Shown here: positions 6,760 to 10,852 of the stretch, piece by piece | Position numbering within the stretch: position 1 is the stretch's first letter | How the letters are laid out: every line of letters starts with the position of its first letter | Source of the DNA: an uncultured Oscillospiraceae bacterium | GTDB lineage: Bacteria > Bacillota > Clostridia > Oscillospirales > Acutalibacteraceae | Reading direction: 5' to 3' | Length of the DNA stretch: 10,852 bases | Assembly (NCBI GenBank): GCA_902490145.1 | Contig: CABUCT010000029.1 | Coordinates: forward strand, 1-10,852 | The notes under the pieces: generated by a model | What the model saw: only the letters and a program-made list of their open reading frames with translations | What the model was told of the DNA's origin: nothing | Database searches by the model: none | Position numbers and translations under genes: made by a program

Positions 6760-7248
6760 GTATTTTCGGAACATGGGTGTCAAACTGCATTTTTAAAGCT
6801 TTGGTATCCATGGTGAGAAAAATGCATGGGTATCCAGAGAGAAAATCCCCTCGGCTCTGGGTTTCCAATAGGGGCGAGAAGCATCTCTGCTGTCACATGA
6901 TTTTGTTTGCAAAGTCTAATGCGTTATACTTTTTTCGACTAATGACAATGGAAAGGGGCTATCCCACGCCAGACAGACCATTTCAAGTGAAAGCAGAACA
7001 GGCGGATTTGACCGTATTTCACCGGAGATTATCAAGGCCCATATTTTTCTATTAAGTTTGCAAGTAAATCTGCAAATCCTATCCATTCACTCTTATTTCA
7101 ATTCACTATAATGTTTTATCCCCTACTTCTTACTGCCACGATGCATATGGGGCAGTTCTGGATGTTGATAATTTTTCTGGGACGCCAAACTGTTTGAACA
7201 AAGAAAAATGTGAAGGTGTAAGCAATTCCAAACAATATAAGGACTCTA
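6760..7248. other. Gene-free spacer with possible decayed coding fragments
   Basis: I find no gene with a credible start and ribosome site in these 489 bases. Three stretches read as protein-like: a frame from ATG 6826, a start-less frame 6920-7111 containing GFDRISPEIIKAH, and a start-less frame 7068-7271 containing AYGAVLDVDNFSGTPNC. None matches a family I recognise. They could be remnants of one or more lost genes, or chance. A short repeat GGTATCC occurs twice around 6803-6835. Confidence 0.45.
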
Positions 7249-7277
7249 TTGAAACAACGAAAGTTATATGATACAAT
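7249..7277 (+). promoter_or_regulatory. Sigma-A type promoter with extended -10
   Basis: The -35 TTGAAA (7249-7254) and -10 TACAAT (7272-7277) are separated by exactly 17 nt, and TG at 7269-7270 adds the extended -10 motif (TGN before the -10). Transcription would start near 7284. It fits as the promoter of the downstream unit: the small ORF, the EamA transporter and the rRNA methyltransferase. A hairpin in the leader, CCTGCTC with GAGTAGG (7299-7305/7323-7329), and a second, CCACA/TGTGG (7347-7351/7355-7359), follow. Confidence 0.65.
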
Positions 7278-7355
7278 AACGTGTAATAGTTGTATAAACC
7301 TGCTCTCAAAGGGAAAAATTCGGAGTAGGCTTACATAATAAAGGTACCACATCCT

Positions 7356-7604
7356 GTGGCACGAATGAGGATAATGACATTAAGAAAAGACAAAAGTATA
7401 TATCTATACGAGAGTGTCCACTATCATACAGGTGATGGATACTTTATACCCAGAAATCCAGATATAAGAGGAACGGCATCGAACAGACAGTGGCTCAAAC
7501 CGATCAAATTTGAGCTACCGTTTATTCAGAAGGATATGTATTTGAGTTTGGACAACGATACACAAGTCGAAACTATAGGATTATTTGAGAACGGAGATCT
7601 ATAA
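7356..7604 (+). CDS. Small hypothetical protein ahead of the EamA transporter
   Basis: I do not recognise this frame. It is open from a stop at 7326 to TAA 7602-7604. Possible starts are GTG 7356, ATG 7365 and ATG 7374, giving 82, 79 or 76 aa. None has a strong ribosome site: AAGG at 7341-7344 would serve GTG 7356, and GAGG at 7367-7370 is too close to ATG 7374. The composition is protein-like: soluble, mixed charge, several aromatics, no membrane segment and no signal peptide. It lies about 72 nt downstream of a good promoter, and its last codons contain the GGAG that serves the transporter. It could be a real small gene, a regulatory leader ORF coupled to the transporter, or the end of a decayed gene. 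Confidence 0.4.
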   Translation: MARMRIMTLRKDKSIYLYESVHYHTGDGYFIPRNPDIRGTASNRQWLKPIKFELPFIQKDMYLSLDNDTQVETIGLFENGDL

Positions 7605-7605
7605 A

Positions 7606-8472
7606 ATGAAAGCAAAATCAAGCGGCACGATATGCGTGTTTTTGTCGGCTGTTTCATTCAGTCTTGCAGGGATACTTATAAAGCTTATATCATGGTCACC
7701 TATAACTATAAACGGAATAAGAAGTATTTTCGGGGCTTTGGTTATGCTTGTTTTTATGAAGGCTACAAAGCATAAATTCAAGGTTAATAAAGTTGTTATT
7801 TTAGCCGCTGTTTGCAATGCTATCATGAATTTTACATATGTAATGGCAACCAAAATGACTTCTGCGGCAAACGCAATAGTTCTTCAATTTACAATGCCGA
7901 TATTTATCATAATTTTCACGGCGGTATTTTTGGGCAAACGTCCAAAAAAGGTTGAAGTTATTACTTGCGTTGTTGTCTTTTTGGGAATTATATGCTTCTT
8001 TTTGGACGGTCTTACGAGCGGTGGATTTTTAGGAAATATTCTGGCTATTATTTCAGGGGCGACTTATGCGATTGTATTTATGCAAAAATCAATAAAAAAT
8101 TCTGATTTTGAAAGCTCTGTGGTAATAAGTCAGTTTATGAGTGTTGTTATAAGTATACCGTTTTGGTTTTCCGAAACACAATTTGGATTTACAAATTGGT
8201 GGGCGGTGATATTGCTTGGTACTGTTCAAATGGGACTTTCTTATGTACTTTTATCAGCAGGACTTGAAAAGGTAACGCCAATAACAGCATCAATAATTTC
8301 AACGATCGAACCGATTTTAAACCCGATACTCGTGGCAGTTTTTTGCCATGAAACGATTGGAATTTACTCTTTTATAGGAGCGACGATAGTTATATGTTCG
8401 GTAGGTGTTTATAACATTCTCGGAGCAAAGGAGAAAAACAAGGATGAACGAAAAGAAATGTCCTGTAGCTAA
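7606..8472 (+). CDS. EamA/DMT-superfamily membrane transporter
   Basis: This is a polytopic inner-membrane carrier of the drug/metabolite transporter superfamily, whose members mostly export amino acids, metabolites or toxic compounds. The substrate here cannot be read from sequence. The 288-aa protein has the ten-segment EamA plan in two repeats: repeat 1 spans about 7-134, including a segment around VLQFTMPIF (92-100) and the loop LGKRPKK, and repeat 2 spans about 140-273 with the signature TIEPILNPILVAVF (233-246) followed by His-Glu. GGAG at 7593-7596, 9 nt before ATG 7606, sets the start; an upstream in-frame TTG at 7585 is less likely. The 3' end overlaps the next gene by 29 nt. Nearness to the trp operon does not show a tryptophan role, because a terminator and a separate promoter lie between them. 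Confidence 0.9.
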   Translation: MKAKSSGTICVFLSAVSFSLAGILIKLISWSPITINGIRSIFGALVMLVFMKATKHKFKVNKVVILAAVCNAIMNFTYVMATKMTSAANAIVLQFTMPIFIIIFTAVFLGKRPKKVEVITCVVVFLGIICFFLDGLTSGGFLGNILAIISGATYAIVFMQKSIKNSDFESSVVISQFMSVVISIPFWFSETQFGFTNWWAVILLGTVQMGLSYVLLSAGLEKVTPITASIISTIEPILNPILVAVFCHETIGIYSFIGATIVICSVGVYNILGAKEKNKDERKEMSCS

Positions 8473-9592
8473 AAAATGTGGTGGATGTCAGCTTCAGAAT
8501 ATGACGTATGCTGATCAGCTTCAATATAAACAGAAAAAGGTAAAGGCCTTGTTATCACGTTTTGCAAAACCCGAAAAAATAGTGGGGATGAAGAATCCGT
8601 ATTATTATCGGAATAAGGTACAGGCCGCTTTTGCAACTAATTCAAGGAATCGTATAATTTCAGGAGTATATCAGTCAAGCTCACATAAAATTGTATGCGT
8701 TAACAGTTGCCTTACAGAGGACGAAAAGGCAGATAAAATCATTGTAGATATAAGGGAAATGCTGCCCAAATTCGGACTTTCGGCGTATGACGAAAAGAGA
8801 GAAATCGGTTTTTTGCGTCATGTTTTGGTTAAAAGAGGATTCTCAACCGGAGAGATTATGGTTGTTCTTGTAACCGCAACAAATATCTTTAAGTCAAAAA
8901 ACGCTTTCATAACAGCTCTTCTTGAAAAAAATCCCGAAATAACGACTGTTATTCAAAATATAAATTCTGGATTTACAAGTCTTGTGCTGGGCGAAAAGGA
9001 AAAAGTACTTTTTGGAAAAGGCTATATAGAAGACGTTCTGTGTGGGCTTCGGTTTAAAATCTCAGCAAAATCATTTTATCAGATAAATCCGGTACAGACG
9101 GAAGTTCTATATTCAAAAGCGATCGGATATGCCGATTTATCCGGAAATGAAATAGTATTTGATGCTTATTGCGGAATAGGTACAATCGGACTTATCGCGT
9201 CAAAAAGAGCGGGTAAAGTTGTGGGTGTTGAATTAAATCCTGATGCTGTGCGTGACGCAAAAGAAAATGCTGCAATTAACGGCATAGAAAATGCTGAGTT
9301 TTTTGCGGCTGATGCGGGGGATTTTATGAAAGAGGCGGCATCTTTCGGAGAAAAGCCTGATGTTGTTTTTATGGATCCTCCAAGGGCAGGAAGCAGTGTG
9401 AAGTTTTTGAAATCACTTCTTTCAGTAGCCCCCAAAAAAATTGTTTATGTTTCCTGTAACCCTCAAACAATGGCACGGGATCTTAATTTACTTACCAAGA
9501 AGTATGTTGTAAAAAAGCTTTGTCCTGTGGATATGTTCCCTCATACAAACCATGTGGAGTGTGTAGCATTATTGAGTAAAGTACAGAATTAA
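8444..9592 (+). CDS. rlmD: 23S rRNA (uracil-C5)-methyltransferase, RlmD/TrmA family
   Basis: This is a SAM-dependent RNA m5U methyltransferase. Four cysteines for a [4Fe-4S] cluster are present: Cys6, Cys12 and Cys15 in CPVAKKCGGC, and Cys89. The SAM domain has FYQINPVQTEVLY (211-223), FDAYCGIGTIGL (239-250) and VGVELNP (260-266). The nucleophile is Cys338 in VSCNP, with MDPPRAG (310-316), and Glu372 in HVEC is the likely base. I start at ATG 8444, 10 nt after AAGGAG (8428-8433) and inside the end of the transporter gene, giving 382 aa. The usual N-terminal TRAM domain of RlmD/RlmCD (about 430-460 aa) is absent, so its size is closer to RlmC. Target specificity (U747, U1939 or both) cannot be decided from sequence. 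Confidence 0.92.
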   Translation: MNEKKCPVAKKCGGCQLQNMTYADQLQYKQKKVKALLSRFAKPEKIVGMKNPYYYRNKVQAAFATNSRNRIISGVYQSSSHKIVCVNSCLTEDEKADKIIVDIREMLPKFGLSAYDEKREIGFLRHVLVKRGFSTGEIMVVLVTATNIFKSKNAFITALLEKNPEITTVIQNINSGFTSLVLGEKEKVLFGKGYIEDVLCGLRFKISAKSFYQINPVQTEVLYSKAIGYADLSGNEIVFDAYCGIGTIGLIASKRAGKVVGVELNPDAVRDAKENAAINGIENAEFFAADAGDFMKEAASFGEKPDVVFMDPPRAGSSVKFLKSLLSVAPKKIVYVSCNPQTMARDLNLLTKKYVVKKLCPVDMFPHTNHVECVALLSKVQN

Positions 9593-9596
9593 AAGA

Positions 9597-9619
9597 AAAA
9601 AGCTATTTTCGGGCTTTTT
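9597..9619 (+). terminator. Weak candidate terminator after the rRNA methyltransferase
   Basis: AAAAAGC (9597-9603) pairs with GCTTTTT (9613-9619) around a 9-nt loop, 4 nt after the stop codon. The stem is mostly A-T with a T-rich 3' arm, so it would be a modest terminator. Confidence 0.45.
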
Positions 9620-9701
9620 CGGGCGAGTCAACTAAGACAACAAATCCTGAGAAAGCTCGATTATTTTTATGGAACATATGCAAAGATTGGGCTGTAGACT
9701 C

Positions 9702-9757
9702 GGATTAGATACTGGTTGTTACAGTGATATTGATGTCACGAGTTAGAGGATTAGATA
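9702..9757. promoter_or_regulatory. Palindrome flanked by direct repeats, operator-like
   Basis: GTGATATTGATGTCAC (9724-9739) is an imperfect 16-bp palindrome with 12 of 16 symmetric positions. It is flanked on both sides by an exact 10-bp direct repeat, GGATTAGATA, at 9702-9711 and 9748-9757. The cluster lies about 95-150 nt upstream of the MGMT-like gene and outside any ORF. This layout would suit a dimeric regulator's site. No regulator gene is adjacent, so the role is inferred from form alone. Confidence 0.3.
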
Positions 9758-9801
9758 ACAGAAAAAAATTTAAAATTATCGATATTTTTCAAACTGTCTC
9801 A

Positions 9802-9830
9802 TTGCATGAAGTTAAAAAACTGATTATATT
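9802..9830 (+). promoter_or_regulatory. Candidate promoter of the MGMT-like gene
   Basis: TTGCAT (9802-9807) and TATATT (9825-9830) are 17 nt apart. The predicted start near 9837 would leave only about 14 nt of leader, with the ribosome site GGGAGGTG (9837-9844) at its very 5' end. That is tight, so either the leader is very short or the true promoter lies further upstream. Confidence 0.4.
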
Positions 9831-9850
9831 TAAAACGGGAGGTGACTGAT

Positions 9851-10330
9851 ATGGCTAATGAAGATAAGAAAGATTTTAATGCGATGTTGCATGATAATAA
9901 GGATATGCCAAAGATTCAGAAAATTACAGACCAGAAAAGTATTCAAAAATATGGTGGAAGCAGAATGTATTTTGCCCCGCCAATTGACTATGACAAAGTG
10001 ATGAAGAAAATACCATGCGGAAAAGTAATTACAGTCGGAAAAATAAGAGAATACTTTGCAAAATTAAACGGTGCAGATTTTACAGAACCTATTACAGCAG
10101 GTATTTTCGTATCTATTGCCGCATGGGCAAGCTATCAGAGGACAGATGATAAAACTCCTTATTGGAGAACATTAAAAGCAAGTGGTGAACTGAATGAGAA
10201 ATACCCCGGCGGTGTGATGGCACAGAAAGAGAAACTGGAAGCTGAGGGACACACGATTATTCAAAAGGGACGCAAAAATATAAGATACTATGTGAAAGAC
10301 TATGAAAGAGTTCTTTTTGATTTAAGTTGA
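9851..10330 (+). CDS. MGMT/ATL-like DNA-binding-domain protein lacking the acceptor cysteine
   Basis: The 159-aa product resembles the DNA-binding domain of O6-alkylguanine-DNA alkyltransferases and alkyltransferase-like (ATL) proteins. The C-terminal half keeps the fold's landmarks: YDKVMKKIPCGKVITVGKIREYF (47-69, in pieces), a recognition-helix-like ITAGIFVSIAAWAS (81-94), PYWRTLKASGELNEKYPGG (103-121) and QKEKLEAEGH (125-134). Where the repair enzyme has PCHR, this has PYWR (103-106), so the alkyl-accepting Cys is replaced and it cannot be a classical suicide repair enzyme. The Arg finger position also seems changed. GGGAGGTG at 9837-9844, 6 nt before ATG 9851, sets the start over an in-frame GTG at 9842. 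The first 40 residues are charged and look like an extension. A damage-sensing or DNA-binding role is an inference from the family. Confidence 0.75.
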   Translation: MANEDKKDFNAMLHDNKDMPKIQKITDQKSIQKYGGSRMYFAPPIDYDKVMKKIPCGKVITVGKIREYFAKLNGADFTEPITAGIFVSIAAWASYQRTDDKTPYWRTLKASGELNEKYPGGVMAQKEKLEAEGHTIIQKGRKNIRYYVKDYERVLFDLS

Positions 10331-10609
10331 ACAGGGATGACACACGAACGATAAGATTAAAATTTTATCTAATACAAACTGACTTAGAACGAACTATTTA
10401 TAGATGGAAGAAACTAAATCCTTTAAAGGCTTGTGCAGATTTAACCTATTCAAGAACTTTGAAAAATTGCAAAACGGAGTCAAAACGTACTTTTGGGTAT
10501 TCGCTTTAAATAAAAGGATTGAGTACAAGAAATTTCTATATGTTCAAATTGTGTTGAATTTGTGGTTTTAATACAGTGTTCAAGCATGATACGAGATGAA
10601 AAACCGCAT
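10331..10609. other. A/T-rich spacer, no supported gene
   Basis: A 60-codon open frame starts at TTG 10327, but it has no ribosome site and a composition like the surrounding non-coding DNA. I see no clear promoter, repeat or RNA gene here. Confidence 0.5.
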
Positions 10610-10661
10610 AACAAAAGCGTTGCTTAGTTAAAAAAACAAAGCAACGCTTTTGTTCGTTTTT
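10610..10661. terminator. Strong intrinsic terminator downstream of the MGMT-like gene
   Basis: AACAAAAGCGTTGCTT (10610-10625) pairs perfectly with AAGCAACGCTTTTGTT (10639-10654), a 16-bp stem. The loop holds a further GTT/AAC pairing (10627-10629/10635-10637). TTTTT follows at 10657-10661. It lies 280 nt after the stop of the MGMT-like gene, so either that transcript has a long 3' tail or the hairpin serves another unit. The A-rich left arm may let it work in both directions. Confidence 0.8.
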
Positions 10662-10669
10662 AATATATT

Positions 10670-10746
10670 TATAGAATCATAACAGGAAAAATCTTGTGAA
10701 ATCGAATTTAAAAGTTTGAAATTTTTAATTTTCCGATGATTCTATA
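10670..10746. repeat. A/T-rich inverted repeat
   Basis: TATAGAATCAT (10670-10680) is the exact reverse complement of ATGATTCTATA (10736-10746). Just inside, GGAAAA (10685-10690) pairs with TTTTCC (10729-10734). Together they form an imperfect 17-bp stem enclosing about 38 nt. No T-run follows it. Function is unknown; it could be a small RNA hairpin, a protein site or the end of a small repeat element. Confidence 0.45.
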
Positions 10747-10852
10747 TTCAATTGTTTTTCAATTTTTGACACTATTCCTTTTTGTTTACAGTGAAATAAT
10801 TACTTTGTTTCAAATTATATAGAAAATATGTTGATATTTGTAAATATTTGTA
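10747..10852. other. A/T-rich window end, no supported feature
   Basis: TTGACA at 10766-10771 and TTTACA at 10785-10790 look like -35 boxes, but neither has a good -10 at 16-18 nt. A gene starting beyond the window may use this DNA as its promoter region. Confidence 0.3.

Noticed and set aside
6696..7055. A 119-codon open frame after trpA
   Set aside because: Its start lies in the sequence leading into the terminator stem, it has no ribosome site, and it reads through the hairpin. It is a chance frame.
7116..7352. A 78-codon minus-strand frame between the operons
   Set aside because: It has no ribosome site, a composition dominated by Phe, Ile and Arg, and it overlaps the strong forward promoter.
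7344..7362. GGTACCACA-like sequence as a T-box antiterminator ahead of the transporter
   Set aside because: Only a short resemblance to the T-box conserved sequence. The Stem I landmarks and the terminator/antiterminator pair are absent.
10327..10509. A 60-codon frame from TTG after the MGMT-like gene
   Set aside because: It has no ribosome site, a TTG start overlapping the previous stop, and a Lys/Arg/Thr-rich low-information composition. Non-coding is more likely.

Overview
The window looks like a chromosomal segment of a Gram-positive, low-to-moderate GC member of the Bacillota, most likely a Clostridia gut-type anaerobe. The evidence is strong AGGAGG-type ribosome sites, the gene order trpE-G-D-C-F-B-A with separate trpC and trpF, A/T-rich spacers and intrinsic terminators. 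The genus cannot be fixed from the sequence alone.

Region 1 (1-277) is the leader of a tryptophan operon. It holds several hairpins. Two nearly identical palindromes (21-39 and 236-254) differ by a compensatory base-pair change, and a potential closing helix (110-115 with 255-260) encloses a set of nested stems. I see no T-box, no TRAP-type triplet array and no Trp-rich leader peptide, so control of the operon is unexplained. Two hypotheses fit: a structured regulatory leader, or a non-autonomous IS200/IS605-like element inserted just ahead of trpE.

Region 2 (278-6679) is a complete seven-gene trp operon. TrpE and TrpG form anthranilate synthase, TrpD adds the phosphoribosyl group, TrpF isomerises, TrpC closes the indole ring, and TrpA/TrpB form tryptophan synthase. 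Every junction overlaps or is 3 nt apart, so translation is probably coupled throughout. Key catalytic residues are present, except that TrpA has Glu where the family's second catalytic acid is usually Asp. A strong, probably bidirectional terminator (6708-6759) closes the operon.

Region 3 (6760-7355) has no convincing gene. It carries short open stretches that may be decayed coding sequence, then a strong extended -10 promoter (7249-7277).

Region 4 (7249-9619) is a probable second transcription unit: a small unrecognised ORF, an EamA/DMT-family transporter, and an overlapping RlmD/TrmA-family Fe-S rRNA uracil-C5 methyltransferase, ending in a weak terminator.

Region 5 (9620-10852) holds an MGMT/ATL-like DNA-binding-domain gene that lacks the alkyl-accepting cysteine. 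A palindrome flanked by direct repeats lies upstream, and a strong terminator and an A/T-rich inverted repeat lie downstream. Most of the window is ordinary biosynthetic and housekeeping content. The parts worth a second look are the trp leader, the unusual TrpA acid, the promoter with its orphan ORF, and the cysteine-less MGMT-like protein.
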